Numbered from the stretch's first letter, positions 36,357 to 46,560 are shown. The stretch: DNA of 56,685 bases from Cyanobacteria bacterium RU_5_0 (GCA_012033255.1 JAAUSF010000017.1:1-56685), one strand, 5' to 3'. The notes: a model not told the origin generated them from the sequence alone. Program-made: numbers and translations.

Positions 36357-38954
36357 ATGTACCAAAGCTTGTTGACTCCCGCCGTCCGTTCCTCAATCAT
36401 TGTCACTGAATCGAAGGCTCCCTATCCGGCTCCGATGTCAAAACCACACTGGATCGAAGTATTGGTCGATTGTCCAGGAGCGCAAGGGCTATATACCTAT
36501 CTACTCCCATGTGATTTGGCGGCTCAACCGGGGGATATTTTAAGTGTCCCGTTTGGCACTCAGCAGGTGGGAGCCGTGGCGATTCGCCTGTTAGATCAAC
36601 TGCCGATCGACCTTGAGCCATCGGCAATTCGTCCGGTGGAGGATGTTGTCAGTCGGGCATTTTTTCCACCGACCTATTGGGACTTGCTTCAGCGCGTTGC
36701 CGACTATTATTGTACGCCGTTGATACAGGTAGTGCGGGTTGCCTTACCGCCAGGATTGTTAGGTCGATCGCAACGCCGGATCCGTCTTATCCCCAATGTC
36801 ATTCCCGATGGAGCCAGCGCATTCCTCCAATCCGCCGCCCAACAGATCCTCACGTTACTGCAAGCCCAAAAACAGGGCGACTACTCCTGGCATTATCTAC
36901 AACGTCAAGTGCGAGGAGCCAATCGAGGACTGCGCGATCTGATGCAGCGCGGTTGGGTTGAAAGCTATTTGGAACCGCCAGCCCCAATGCGCCCGAAGCA
37001 ACAGCAGGCAGTCACTCTCATAGATTTGCAACACTCAGATGACGTAACACCTCGACAGCGAGAAATTCTGGAGGTGCTGAAGCGTCAAGGTGGGGAAATG
37101 TGGCTTCAGGAATTGCTGCAAACCTGTCAAGTTAGTTCATCAACCTTGAAAACCTTGGTGCAGAAGGGCTATGTTGTGATCCAGCCACGAGAAGTTTTGC
37201 GCTTGGAAACCAGTTCCTCAGCGCCAGATCAGCCGAAATCCTTAATTCCTGCTCAGACTGAGGCAGTTAGCACGATTACAGCCTTAAAGGGGTTTGCTCA
37301 AGTCTTGTTGCATGGAGTTACTGGCTCAGGCAAGACAGAAGTGTATTTGCAGACGATCGCCCCTCTCCTCGCTCAGGGCAAATCTGCCCTCATCTTGGTG
37401 CCAGAGATCGGACTCACCCCCCAACTGACCGATCGCTTCCGTGCCCGTTTTGGCAAATCTGTCCGTGTTTACCACAGCGCCCTTTCCGATGGTGAACGCT
37501 ATGACACCTGGCGACTCATGCTCAACGGAATGCCACAAGTGGTGATTGGAACGCGATCGGCAATCTTCGCCCCTCTCCCCAATTTAGGCGTAATTATCCT
37601 TGATGAAGAGCATGATGGCAGCTTCAAACAAGACCAACCCGCCCCCTGCTATCACGCCCGTACCGTTGCCCAATGGCGTGCCGAATTGATCAATTGCCCC
37701 CTCATTCTCGGATCAGCCACCCCCTCCCTCGAAAGTTGGGTAGCGGCGATCGGAGATCAGGAGATAGAGAACCGAATGGCAACGGATCAAGAAACAGATA
37801 TAACCAATAGAGATCCGACAATTACAACTCCAAACTCCAAACTCCCTCCCCTCTATCTCTCTCTCCCTCAGCGCATCCACGCCCGCCCAATGCCGCCGAT
37901 CGAAGTGGTGGATATGCGGCAAGAGCTTCAGCAGGGGAATCGATCGATTTTCAGTCGATCGCTGCAAACGGCACTCCAGCAGATGAAGGAACAGGGGCAG
38001 CAAGGCGTTTTGTTCATCCATCGTCGAGGGCACAGCACGTTTGTCTCGTGCCGCAGTTGTGGATATGTTTTGGACTGCCCCCATTGCGATGTGTCTCTTA
38101 CGTACCATCAGCCTCAGATTGGCGGATATGCGTCGCTGCGCTGCCATTATTGCGGCTACGGACAAACCCATCCGCAGCAATGTCCGGCGTGTGGATCGCC
38201 GTATCTGAAGCATTTCGGCAGTGGAACACAGCGAGTTATGCAAGAATTGAGCCTTCAGTTTCCAGAGTTGCGCTGTCTGCGGTTTGATAGCGATACAACT
38301 CGTGCGAAAGGTGCCCATCGCGCTCTGCTGACTCGGTTTGCTCAAGGGGATGCGGATGTGTTAGTCGGGACGCAAATGCTGACGAAAGGGATTGATTTGC
38401 CACAGGTCACACTGGTAGGTGTAATGGCTGCTGATGGACTGCTGCACTTAGCCGATTTCCGAGCGAGCGAACGGGCATTCCAAACGTTGATTCAAGTGGC
38501 AGGACGCGCCGGACGAGGAGATGATCCGGGGCGAGTGATTTTGCAAACCTATTCACCCAATCATTCAGTGATTGAGGCTGTGAAGCGTCAAGATTATCAG
38601 GCATTTGCGGAATCAGAGTTACATTACCGCGAAGCATTGCACTATCCGCCCTGTGGACGGTTAATTTTGCTGCGGTTGAGTGGCATGGATGCGACAACGG
38701 TACGGGAGACGGCTGAGGAGCTAGCTCAATGGTTGCGATCGCATCTCCAACGGTCATCCAATCCATCCAGTTATGAACTCTTGGGACCGGCACCCGCCTC
38801 GATCGCCCGTGTCTCCCGTCGCTATCGCTGGCAAATTTTGCTCAAGTGTCTACCCAATAGTCCAGTGGAACTACCTGATTGGGGTGAATTGCGATCGCGC
38901 TGTCCTACGGCGATCAGTCTGACGATCGATGTAGACCCGCTCCATATTTTGTAG
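36357..38954 (+). CDS. priA: Primosomal protein N' (replication restart helicase)
   Basis: Restarts stalled replication forks by loading DnaB. Up to 865 residues: N-terminal DNA-binding domain (IEVLVDCPGAQGLYTY), winged helix, helicase with Walker A GVTGSGKTEVY and DEEHD box, a zinc-binding region with four CxxC pairs (CRSC, CPHC, CHYC, CPAC) and motif V/VI segments (GTQMLTKGIDLP, QVAGRAGRG). Between LESWVAAIGD and LPPLYLSLP lies a low-complexity insert of about 30 residues (37760-37850). The ATG at 36435 (MSKPHW) is an alternative start. Monocistronic. Confidence 0.95.
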   Translation: MYQSLLTPAVRSSIIVTESKAPYPAPMSKPHWIEVLVDCPGAQGLYTYLLPCDLAAQPGDILSVPFGTQQVGAVAIRLLDQLPIDLEPSAIRPVEDVVSRAFFPPTYWDLLQRVADYYCTPLIQVVRVALPPGLLGRSQRRIRLIPNVIPDGASAFLQSAAQQILTLLQAQKQGDYSWHYLQRQVRGANRGLRDLMQRGWVESYLEPPAPMRPKQQQAVTLIDLQHSDDVTPRQREILEVLKRQGGEMWLQELLQTCQVSSSTLKTLVQKGYVVIQPREVLRLETSSSAPDQPKSLIPAQTEAVSTITALKGFAQVLLHGVTGSGKTEVYLQTIAPLLAQGKSALILVPEIGLTPQLTDRFRARFGKSVRVYHSALSDGERYDTWRLMLNGMPQVVIGTRSAIFAPLPNLGVIILDEEHDGSFKQDQPAPCYHARTVAQWRAELINCPLILGSATPSLESWVAAIGDQEIENRMATDQETDITNRDPTITTPNSKLPPLYLSLPQRIHARPMPPIEVVDMRQELQQGNRSIFSRSLQTALQQMKEQGQQGVLFIHRRGHSTFVSCRSCGYVLDCPHCDVSLTYHQPQIGGYASLRCHYCGYGQTHPQQCPACGSPYLKHFGSGTQRVMQELSLQFPELRCLRFDSDTTRAKGAHRALLTRFAQGDADVLVGTQMLTKGIDLPQVTLVGVMAADGLLHLADFRASERAFQTLIQVAGRAGRGDDPGRVILQTYSPNHSVIEAVKRQDYQAFAESELHYREALHYPPCGRLILLRLSGMDATTVRETAEELAQWLRSHLQRSSNPSSYELLGPAPASIARVSRRYRWQILLKCLPNSPVELPDWGELRSRCPTAISLTIDVDPLHIL

Positions 38955-39054
38955 CCTAGGGGGCGTGGAACATCAGTCCAGCATCCTGTTGCTCTGCCAG
39001 TCGGGTTAGAGGGTCAGCCGAGGTTCGCAACCAGCATTTCGGGTTTCGCGTGGT

Positions 39055-39543
39055 CTATTCGACAACATCCTGATGATGAATCGGCGCAACCTTGCGTTTT
39101 TTGCGGCGATGGCGATTAACGAGAGCCTGATCAACCGGGAACCCTGCGATCGGAATCACCTGATATTTGCGATCGTCTTCTAACTTTCGCAGTTCGGTGT
39201 AATCGACCCAATGAATACAGTCTACGGGGCAAGTGTCGATCGCTTCTTGAATCACGTCTTCTGGATCGCCATCCTGACGAACGACGCGAGAGCGACCATA
39301 ATCTGGCTCAATGTAGAAGGTGTTACGAGCCACATGGGCACAGTGCTTACAGCCGATGCAAGTCACCTCGTCTACAAAAACGCCTTTCTGTCGAATGATG
39401 CCGCCCAGTTCTGGCTCTAATCCGGTTCGCTCTGGGGCATCTCGCCACTGACCGCCGAGTTCTGGTTCCAATCCCGTTTGTCGGGATTCAGGAATAAAGT
39501 GTTCTTCAGAATGGTGGGTAGGTGCTGAGAAGAAATCGCTCAT
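39055..39543 (-). CDS. [4Fe-4S] ferredoxin-like protein
   Basis: 162 residues. Cys62-x2-Cys65-x2-Cys68 and Cys105-Pro, with Cys109, can hold one [4Fe-4S] cluster. The N-terminal extension carries TGLEPELGG twice (residues 23-31 and 40-48), an oddity of this cyanobacterial ferredoxin type. It lies downstream of ycf35 and a DUF2997 gene on the same strand, a grouping conserved in cyanobacteria, so a shared but unknown redox role is likely. Electron partner unknown. Soluble. Confidence 0.88.
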   Translation of the reverse strand: MSDFFSAPTHHSEEHFIPESRQTGLEPELGGQWRDAPERTGLEPELGGIIRQKGVFVDEVTCIGCKHCAHVARNTFYIEPDYGRSRVVRQDGDPEDVIQEAIDTCPVDCIHWVDYTELRKLEDDRKYQVIPIAGFPVDQALVNRHRRKKRKVAPIHHQDVVE

Positions 39544-39640
39544 AACATCCTGCCTAAAAAATGGCTGACAAATCTGACCCTAACCTTGCTTTTGTCACGC
39601 TTTCAAAAAATTCAGCAATTTCAAACGAACAGACCACAAA

Positions 39641-39678
39641 CGGTAGGGTGGGCATTGCCCACAAATTTGTGGGTAGGC
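39641..39678. repeat. Palindromic GTGGGCATTGCCCAC repeat
   Basis: GTGGGCATTGCCCAC overlaps a perfect palindrome CCCACAAATTTGTGGG. Related units occur at 35968 and at 51294-51394. It lies in the 290-bp gap between the ferredoxin and ycf35 genes. Confidence 0.7.
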
Positions 39679-39831
39679 GTTTCAAGTGTGATGGGCAGTG
39701 CCGATCCTACAGAAAGTTGCTGCTGTAAATTTCCGCTCACGCCTCGTCATAAGGAAGGTACCAAAGACTGAAACTGAGTTGCGCTCCTTCAACTCAGTTC
39801 TCAGCCCTCAGTCCTCAATTCCTGATTGCAA

Positions 39832-40218
39832 CTACGCGCTCCAACGTTGCAATACCAACCGGATCGAACCATCTTGATTCTGCTGCTGTTCTGCTAATTG
39901 AAAACCTTGACGAGCGGTTTCTCGCATCACCGTATGAAAGGCATACCGTTGTGTAACTCGATTGATGAAGCCCTCAACCGATAAAGGCTGCTGCCAATAT
40001 TGGAGATCGGCAATCAGTTCATATTGTTCATCGTTGCGGCTAAAACCGATGTCATAGCCATTGTCTTGCTCAATGACAACTTCGGCAGCACGAGTTTGCC
40101 CTCGATAGCCTCTGATTTCTTGAGGACCCGGTTTCCAGTCAATACCTAGATCGGTCAGGGCATCTTGCAGGGATGCCAGGTCACGGATTTGAGTTTTAAT
40201 TTGGCTAAAGTGTGACAT
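39832..40218 (-). CDS. ycf35: Ycf35 (DUF1257) family protein
   Basis: 128 residues from the Met at 40218 (MSHFSQIKTQIRDLASLQDAL), the family's conserved beginning; a longer frame to 40275 would overlap the upstream gene. The pattern L.DLG..WK.G...RGY.G.T and the central GYDIGF are Ycf35 hallmarks. The protein occurs in cyanobacteria and red-lineage plastids and has no established function. It sits 50 bp after the DUF2997 gene, same strand, probably one transcript, followed by the ferredoxin. Confidence 0.88.
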   Translation of the reverse strand: MSHFSQIKTQIRDLASLQDALTDLGIDWKPGPQEIRGYRGQTRAAEVVIEQDNGYDIGFSRNDEQYELIADLQYWQQPLSVEGFINRVTQRYAFHTVMRETARQGFQLAEQQQNQDGSIRLVLQRWSA

Positions 40219-40268
40219 GGGGGATTTCTGATAAACTGGCTTGGACGAGAGAAAAGAGACAGAACGAT

Positions 40269-40475
40269 CTACCACTCGCTATAAGTGGTTTGAGTGTGTG
40301 AAACTGACTGCTGATTCAGCTGAGTGTAGTACTCAGAAGTAGTTTCCTGGCTAACCACTCGACCCAGTTGCGCCTCGATCGCCGCCGTTACCTCAGCACA
40401 GGATTGACCAACAATACCTGTAACTTTCTCCTGGACACGACCGTCTGGGTAGATGATGAATTCCAGTGTTTCCAT
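40269..40475 (-). CDS. DUF2997 family protein
   Basis: 68 residues. FIIYPDGRVQEKVTGIVG.SC at the N-terminus is the family core: a small beta-beta-alpha protein of unknown role. The C-terminal 20 residues are Thr/Gln/Ser-rich. First gene of the DUF2997-ycf35-ferredoxin group. Start at 40475; the upstream region is long and gene-free. Confidence 0.85.
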   Translation of the reverse strand: METLEFIIYPDGRVQEKVTGIVGQSCAEVTAAIEAQLGRVVSQETTSEYYTQLNQQSVSHTQTTYSEW

Positions 40476-41129
40476 GCTGTTGACTAGCCTTTAGGGATAC
40501 TGCTGAGTCAAACGAACCTAGCCATTTGTCAACACCTTTGCGTCAATCACCATGAATCACTTGATGATTAATCACTAGATGCTGACACCCTAGCCCACTG
40601 CATTGTCCAGCAGACACTTCATGCTTGATTTGACTCTATGGACTTAATCTTAGTTAACTAACCCCAATTAAATGAATCAGTTTGAGTCAAAACGTAATAA
40701 AAATTAGCAGACTAGTGAGGCATCGCTTCATTTATTGAATTAGTTTCGCTTAACTCCGGAATGCAGTCAAGGATACCTTTGGACTAAAATTGCAGCCAAA
40801 ACTTCTATCTCGTGATGGAACTAAGTCATCCTAATTCGCTAAACACTGGCTACATATCGAAGCTGGGAAACGCGGCTGAATCTTAGCTGCCTAAATTATG
40901 AACTGCGAATTGCGAATTACGAATTGGTCTCAAAGGTGGTTTCTTGCTTCCGGTCTCCGGTTGGAAATGCTACTCAGGAGGGCTGCTGCCTCCATCCAAA
41001 TTAAGCGGCAGAGCTGCTCAAAACCCATGCCAAGTCAAAGACTCGAGACAAGATGCCTACTCCACAAGCCATCAATCCAAGATTTTTCTTTTTTGAATAA
41101 ACTAGCTCTGCCATTAGACAAGGCAATTG
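40476..41129. other. Intergenic region with short GAATTGC repeats
   Basis: About 650 bp without a credible gene. 40905-40925 holds GAATTGCGAATTACGAATTG, a short tandem repeat. An ORF at 40898-41197 runs from this repeat into the RTX gene's 3' end and is not believed. Confidence 0.45.
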
Positions 41130-42008
41130 CTAGACAAGGAAATTGCTGCGTCCAATGTCATCGAACTCGACATCATCTAAAATCACCAGTGTCTTGAAGG
41201 GATCATCGCCACGATCGCCATCTGTATCCACCCGGATCAGAGTGCGCTCGTCATCCCCATCCTCGTTGACAATCACCAGATATTCTTCAAATCGCTCAGA
41301 GTTGGAGAAGTTGCTGCCTCGGAAGAGTAGCCTTAGATCTAGCACGTCTTCATCTTCGTCGAAGCCCGTGATCTCATCCTCTTGATCGTCAAATGTTTCG
41401 TAGACGAAGCGATCGCGACCCCCTTCGCCAGTGAGTGTGTCTTCGCCCAATCCACCGACCAAAATATCGTTGCCTGTACCGCCGATCAGCATGTCTTCAC
41501 CCTCGCCGCCGATTAGCGTATCAACGCCTCCACTGCCAACCAGGCGATCGTTACCGCTACCGCCATCTAGGGAGTCTCCGCCGTCACCCCCCACCAGCGT
41601 ATCCTGATTGACTCCTCCAAGTAAGGTATCGTTGCCGTCATTGCCGTTAAGCTGATCATTGCCACTGCCCCCCGATAACCGATCGCTTCCCCCGCCGCCA
41701 AACAGCCGATCGTTGCCTGGGTCGCCAAACAGTTGATCATTTCGTTGGAAGCCAAACAACCGATCGTTCCCTCGTTGTCCCCGAATCTCATCGCTGCGAT
41801 CGGTGCCATTCAGGCGATCGTTTCCATTCGTCCCGGTGATATTGGCTTGGGTTTCCCGAACTGGAATCAGGGAAGAAAGGACAACTCGGTTGAACTCCTC
41901 AGAATCAACAACATCCTCGATCGGCAATTCGAGAGGGTCTTGAGGGCTACGATTAGATTTGGATTTGGAGCGAGTTGATAGAGGAGTAAAAGCGCCAGTG
42001 AGAGTCAT
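41130..42008 (-). CDS. RTX-type calcium-binding protein
   Basis: 292 residues. After a 55-residue N-terminal part come about 14 nonapeptide repeats of the GGxGxDxLx type (GNDRLFGG, GGDGGDSLDG, GGTGNDILVGG), which form a parallel beta-roll binding Ca2+. There is no Sec signal; the C-terminal acidic stretch (ITGFDEDEDVLDL, VILDDVEFDDI) is like type I secretion signals. Export by a type I system is inference, no such transporter is nearby. Codon pattern is repetitive because of the repeats. Confidence 0.9.
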   Translation of the reverse strand: MTLTGAFTPLSTRSKSKSNRSPQDPLELPIEDVVDSEEFNRVVLSSLIPVRETQANITGTNGNDRLNGTDRSDEIRGQRGNDRLFGFQRNDQLFGDPGNDRLFGGGGSDRLSGGSGNDQLNGNDGNDTLLGGVNQDTLVGGDGGDSLDGGSGNDRLVGSGGVDTLIGGEGEDMLIGGTGNDILVGGLGEDTLTGEGGRDRFVYETFDDQEDEITGFDEDEDVLDLRLLFRGSNFSNSERFEEYLVIVNEDGDDERTLIRVDTDGDRGDDPFKTLVILDDVEFDDIGRSNFLV

Positions 42009-42359
42009 CGGTCACACCACACGTAATATCACAAACAGAACATCACACACAGAACATCACACACAGAGACAGCAAGATATGCCAGGACTGGACTAAGCCT
42101 CGCAAAGTTTACCATGTGACGGTTGCATCGGGTGAACTTTTGAAATTCCCTGCTATGATGAGGTTCCTATTCAGCCAACAGTCAGGATGGGGCGATCGAG
42201 AAATCCTGCGATCGGGTCATCCTGGAACTAAGTTGCCCTAAGATACGATCAAAACTCTGGATGCACTATTCCGAATGGGTCCATGTCCGATATTGATCGG
42301 GTTCCATAGTATCGTTTCTATGGTGTAGTATCTCTGTCGTGAGGGCTGACTAATCTGCC
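42009..42359. promoter_or_regulatory. Divergent promoter region with CCATAG/CTATGG inverted repeat
   Basis: 350 bp between the divergent RTX and kinase genes. CCATAG (42304-42309) and CTATGG (42318-42323) form a spaced inverted repeat 36 bases before the kinase start, a possible operator. AACATCACACACAGA is directly repeated near 42035-42065. Function not established. Confidence 0.35.
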
Positions 42360-44372
42360 ATGCAATCGTCGATTCCTGTTGGAACTATTCTCCAAAATCG
42401 TTACCGCTTGCTAAGTATTCTGGGGCAAGGCGGGTTTGGTCGTACCTATTTGGCAGAAGATTTAGGGCGGTTTAATGAGCGATGCGCTCTGAAAGAATTT
42501 ACTCCTCCAGGTGGCAGTGACTATACCCTCAACAAGTCGAAAGAACTGTTTCAACGCGAAGCCGCTATTCTTTATCAGATTCAGCATCTTCAGGTGCCTC
42601 AGTTTCGTGCCACATTTGAGGAGAACCAACGCCTGTTTCTCGTGCAGGATTTTGTCGAAGGACAAACCTATCGCGATCTGCTGAGTGAGCGTAAGATGCA
42701 GAGTCAAGCTTTTTCCGAGGCGGAAGTGATGCAACTGATCCAGCAGTTGCTTCCGGTGCTGGCATATCTGCATAGCAAGGGCATTATCCATCGCGACATT
42801 GCGCCCGACAATATTATTTTACGAAAGCAGGATATCTTGCCCGTTCTGATTGATTTTGGGGTCGTGAAGGAGCTTGCGACTCGCCTGAAATCCCCTGATA
42901 CTGTGACTCAAGCCACAACGGTTGGCAAGATGGGCTATGCCCCTAGTGAACAGATGCAAACTGGGCGGGCATATCCTAATAGTGATCTCTATGCGCTAGC
43001 CGTGACCGCGATCGTCCTTTTAACCGGACGGGAACCGCAAGAACTGTATGATGACCAAAATTTGTCTTGGCACTGGCAGCGATGGGCACGAGTTAGCCCT
43101 GGATTCGCGCAGATTCTCAATCAGATGTTGAGCTATCGACCGGGCGATCGGTACCAATCCGTGAACGAGGTGGAGCAGGCTCTACAAGCATTGATTAATC
43201 CGCCTGCCTACGTACCCCCGATCAGCCCAACCGCCGCCATTCCACCTCCGGTTCCCACCCCTCCTGCGACTCCCAGTGCGACTCCCAGTGGAACCCAGAT
43301 GCATACGATCGCGGTGGGTCGCCGTCCTGATCCAAACGCCTCAACTACCAGCCCTCGTTCAACCCCGGCTAAGGGTTCTCGACGTTATGCACCGTCGATT
43401 CCTGCGTCCAGGGATAGTTCGGTTTGGGAAAATCCGATTGCGCTAATTCTCACCACTATTAGCTTAGCCACGGTTTCCGGGATTGCTGCATGGGCGATCG
43501 TCAGTGCGGTTCTCAATACCTCTGAATCGTCTCCGAGTGCCAGTATTACCCCTAGCCCGATCGTCACACCCACTCCTGACCCCACTCCTGACCCCACACC
43601 TACACCCACACCCACTCCTGACCCCACGCCCAGGCAACCCCAAGACATCAACAAACGCTTGGATCTCTTACCAACTGGAGACGTAATTCCAGTGGAAGGA
43701 AGACTGAGACGGAGCCAGACCGCCAATTATAGTTTTACTGCCGAATCAGGCGATCGCTTGACGGTTGAACGGCAAGACGGCGATGTAACACTGACCGTAT
43801 TTGCTTCTAATGGGCAACCTGTCAACAATCAGGCGGATCGCTTCCGGCAAGATTGGAACGGGACACTAGAGCCAGGGGATTACACGATTCAAGTTCGTCC
43901 CCGCCGAGGAGTTGATGACACAAGGTTCAGCTTTGATGTCAGCCTCCAAACTGCTCCTGAACCAACACCCACGCCAACTCCATCACCTGAACCCACTCCA
44001 TCGCCTGAACCGACACCTCCCCCAGTCCCCGTTCCTAGTCCTGAACCCAGTCCACCCTCGATCGACCCTATCGTGGATATTCAGCCGATCGATGTGGGGG
44101 TTGGGGAGCCAGTTGAGTTTTTGGATGTGACGAATGAGGCAACAGTCAAAGGATATGTGATTGATGTGCGCCCCGGACAAGAACTGTATGTTGAGGTGCT
44201 ACAAGGAAATGTCACATTAACGATTCGCTACCCTGACGGCAGAGCCATTGAAGATGCAGGTGGCGTTTCTTTCTGGCGGGGACGAGTTTTGGAAGGCGGT
44301 GGCTACCAGATTGAGGTGAGCGCCAATCAGCAGACTGATTTCACACTCCGGGTTGGCATCAGCGATCGATAG
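42360..44372 (+). CDS. Eukaryotic-type serine/threonine protein kinase with PPC-like C-terminal domains
   Basis: 670 residues. N-terminal kinase (1-280): GQGGFG loop, Lys45 (CALKEF), catalytic HRDIAPDN with Asp146, and DFG Asp165. The HRD+2 position is Ala, where most kinases have Lys; cyanobacterial kinases often vary here. A Pro-rich linker, one membrane helix (about 363-383) and an extracytoplasmic part with two PPC-like beta domains (AESGDRLTVERQDGDV to DYTIQV; VRPGQELYVEVLQGNV to GGYQIEV), joined by Thr-Pro repeats. A sensor kinase with external beta domains is inferred; the ligand is unknown. Confidence 0.9.
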   Translation: MQSSIPVGTILQNRYRLLSILGQGGFGRTYLAEDLGRFNERCALKEFTPPGGSDYTLNKSKELFQREAAILYQIQHLQVPQFRATFEENQRLFLVQDFVEGQTYRDLLSERKMQSQAFSEAEVMQLIQQLLPVLAYLHSKGIIHRDIAPDNIILRKQDILPVLIDFGVVKELATRLKSPDTVTQATTVGKMGYAPSEQMQTGRAYPNSDLYALAVTAIVLLTGREPQELYDDQNLSWHWQRWARVSPGFAQILNQMLSYRPGDRYQSVNEVEQALQALINPPAYVPPISPTAAIPPPVPTPPATPSATPSGTQMHTIAVGRRPDPNASTTSPRSTPAKGSRRYAPSIPASRDSSVWENPIALILTTISLATVSGIAAWAIVSAVLNTSESSPSASITPSPIVTPTPDPTPDPTPTPTPTPDPTPRQPQDINKRLDLLPTGDVIPVEGRLRRSQTANYSFTAESGDRLTVERQDGDVTLTVFASNGQPVNNQADRFRQDWNGTLEPGDYTIQVRPRRGVDDTRFSFDVSLQTAPEPTPTPTPSPEPTPSPEPTPPPVPVPSPEPSPPSIDPIVDIQPIDVGVGEPVEFLDVTNEATVKGYVIDVRPGQELYVEVLQGNVTLTIRYPDGRAIEDAGGVSFWRGRVLEGGGYQIEVSANQQTDFTLRVGISDR

Positions 44373-44427
44373 ATCAATAATGCACACCAATCTCAATCCT
44401 GGCATCCACTCAATTGACCAGCGTAAC

Positions 44428-44939
<512 letters not shown>

Positions 44940-45199
44940 GCGGCGGTTAAGGTAGTACGGCGTCAAACGGCGGTAATAGCTAGTATATATCCCGTATCAT
45001 TCTTACATCGCTATCCACTCCGAAATAAATCTTTCAAAAGAAACCGAAACCGATTAGATTTGTGAGAAGCAATCTCTGAGAAAGATTTGATCAGGCAATC
45101 TATGAGCGATCTACCCCTGATTTAGGGTTCCCTAATACCATTGAGACACCTAAACTGACCCATCTACCCTTGATCTGGCAAGCAACGTCTACCCAACTT

Positions 45200-45925
45200 A
45201 TGGCTCCGGGTTTGAAATCATCGACGCTGGATCTGCTGAAACGCTTCAATCGGGCGTTTCCTCAATTTTATGAGCAATTTGTCAGTAGTGAAATCCAGTT
45301 ACAAAACCTGCGGCTCGCCTATCAGCTTTACAAAACTCGACAGGCTGTGATTGAACTTAACCCAGAGGGCAGCAAAAGCGCCTTACATTTTGCTTATCGC
45401 AATCAGTCATTTTTGCTTAGCGATATCTTCGGTGTACTGGCAGCCTACGGTTTGACGATTCATAGCCTCAGCCTCTATGGGCAGATCAACCCTCCGATGT
45501 TGGTGTTCATTAAGCTAGTCGTGTCTAGAGGTGGGAAAGCTTTGACCGATAAGACCTCTGAAAACGTCTGTCGAGCCATCCGTGAGGCGCTAGCCGGACG
45601 GTTTGAAGTAGAAGAGATGTTAGCGGTTGAATTTAACCTGGATGCTGGATTAGAACAAGTAGAAACAGAATTCTATGTTGATCCAGTATTCCATTTGCCA
45701 GCCTTACTGATCGAAGCAGACAACCAGCCTGGGCTGTTCTACAAAGTCATGTATGCGATCTGGCAAGAAGACTTGCTTGTGGTAAATGCTAACCTGCTCG
45801 TGTGGCGGGGCAGAACCCGCTTGATTTTGTATCTCCTCGGTCCTAACGAGAGCCTAATCCCAGAATATTTGGGGCAAAAAATTGCGGAAGGTGTGAAACA
45901 ACGGTTATTGGGTCAGCATTTTTAG
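45200..45925 (+). CDS. ACT-domain protein of unknown function
   Basis: 241 residues from the ATG at 45200 (MAPGLKSS). Two ACT-like regions: one with LSDIFGVLAAYGLTIHSLSLYG (about 85-160) and one with LLIEADNQPGLFYKVMYAIWQ (about 175-235). ACT pairs usually bind small metabolites such as amino acids. It lacks catalytic domains and resembles the ACT pair of GlnD, but is stand-alone, so regulation of amino-acid or nitrogen metabolism is inference. Monocistronic, followed by a 960-bp repeat-rich gap. Confidence 0.78.
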   Translation: MAPGLKSSTLDLLKRFNRAFPQFYEQFVSSEIQLQNLRLAYQLYKTRQAVIELNPEGSKSALHFAYRNQSFLLSDIFGVLAAYGLTIHSLSLYGQINPPMLVFIKLVVSRGGKALTDKTSENVCRAIREALAGRFEVEEMLAVEFNLDAGLEQVETEFYVDPVFHLPALLIEADNQPGLFYKVMYAIWQEDLLVVNANLLVWRGRTRLILYLLGPNESLIPEYLGQKIAEGVKQRLLGQHF

Positions 45926-45968
45926 CGAAAGATAACGTCACCTCAAGGAAATCAATTTTGCTTTATGG

Positions 45969-45991
45969 CAGTAGCCAGCGTGGTTAGGACA
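45969..45991 (+). repeat. 23-bp dispersed repeat, copy 3
   Basis: Identical to 5725-5747. Here it is not followed by a family B element but by an inverted-repeat element at 45998. Confidence 0.85.
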
Positions 45992-45997
45992 ATTTAG

Positions 45998-46133
45998 GAG
46001 ATTTCCGACAGATAAAATACCTGCGTAGGATGGCAAAGGCATCCGTGCCCATCCATGATTCTGGCTGACGATGGGCACGGGTAAGACCCTTTGCCCATCC
46101 TACGAATTGGTAGATTCTTTGCTGGAAATCTCC
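45998..46133. mobile_element. 136-bp element with nested inverted repeats
   Basis: Outer arms GGAGATTTCC / GGAAATCTCC; inside them CGTAGGATGG with CCATCCTACG, and further in CCGTGCCCATC with GATGGGCACGG. The whole segment can fold into one long imperfect hairpin. No clear target duplication. It ends exactly at the region of the decayed hicA-like gene. A structured RNA is an alternative reading. Confidence 0.7.
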
Positions 46134-46158
46134 TTACAAAGAAGGCATTAAACAATGA

Positions 46159-46335
46159 CTAGAAAGCTTTCGGTAATCTGCCTGCTTGAGAACTGCGTTT
46201 GCAGTATGACGAGATTTGATTGAACCGTCCACAACAAATCGTCGATCCGTAATGATCACCTTTGCCTTGCCTTTCAAGGACACAATTAGCCTCCAAAAGC
46301 AGTTTCTTGAGAGCGGGAGTTAGGGATGTAGCCAT
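46159..46335 (-). pseudogene. Decayed HicA-like toxin gene with two compensating frameshifts
   Basis: The minus-strand ORF reads MATSLTPALKKLLLEANCVL then ERQGKGDHY, a HicA-like beginning, and ends QAGRLPKAF. The middle is readable only in another frame (ITDRRFVVDGSIKSRHTANA), which is the expected HicA core. Lesion 1 is at CATTAC, where DNA looks lost between short direct repeats (46244-46251); lesion 2 is a one-base loss near 46175. Frame is thus restored at the end, leaving a 58-residue ORF with a scrambled middle, almost certainly not a working toxin. The ATG follows the antitoxin stop directly (TAGATG). Confidence 0.7.
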
Positions 46336-46398
46336 CTACGAGGCGACCTTGATTAACTCTTGGCGATAGGTCATAGGGAATTCAGATTCAGGCGAAGA
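46336..46398 (-). pseudogene. 3' remnant of a DUF1902/HicB-like antitoxin
   Basis: The minus strand encodes a C-terminal EFPMTYRQELIKVAS and stop directly before the hicA-like ATG. This is the usual ending of DUF1902 partner proteins. Upstream the frame loses recognisable sequence, and the next 90 bp (to about 46500) read INISGGEIRNFQFGG in a different frame, of unknown origin. Only a stub of the antitoxin remains. Confidence 0.5.
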
Positions 46399-46560
46399 AG
46401 CTAGCGGTGACTCCTGACCAGGGCAACAAGGGGGTGATCATCGGCTGTACCTTCTGCCATTCCTCCAAACTGAAAATTTCGGATCTCGCCGCCACTAATG
46501 TTGATGGATTGAGACGGGTTTCCTTCCGTCATAGGATGTAGGAATGCGATCGTGAGAATT

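Noticed and set aside
43385..43726. 113-residue antisense ORF rich in Gly/Val
   Set aside because: Antisense of the Pro/Thr-rich linker of the Ser/Thr kinase.
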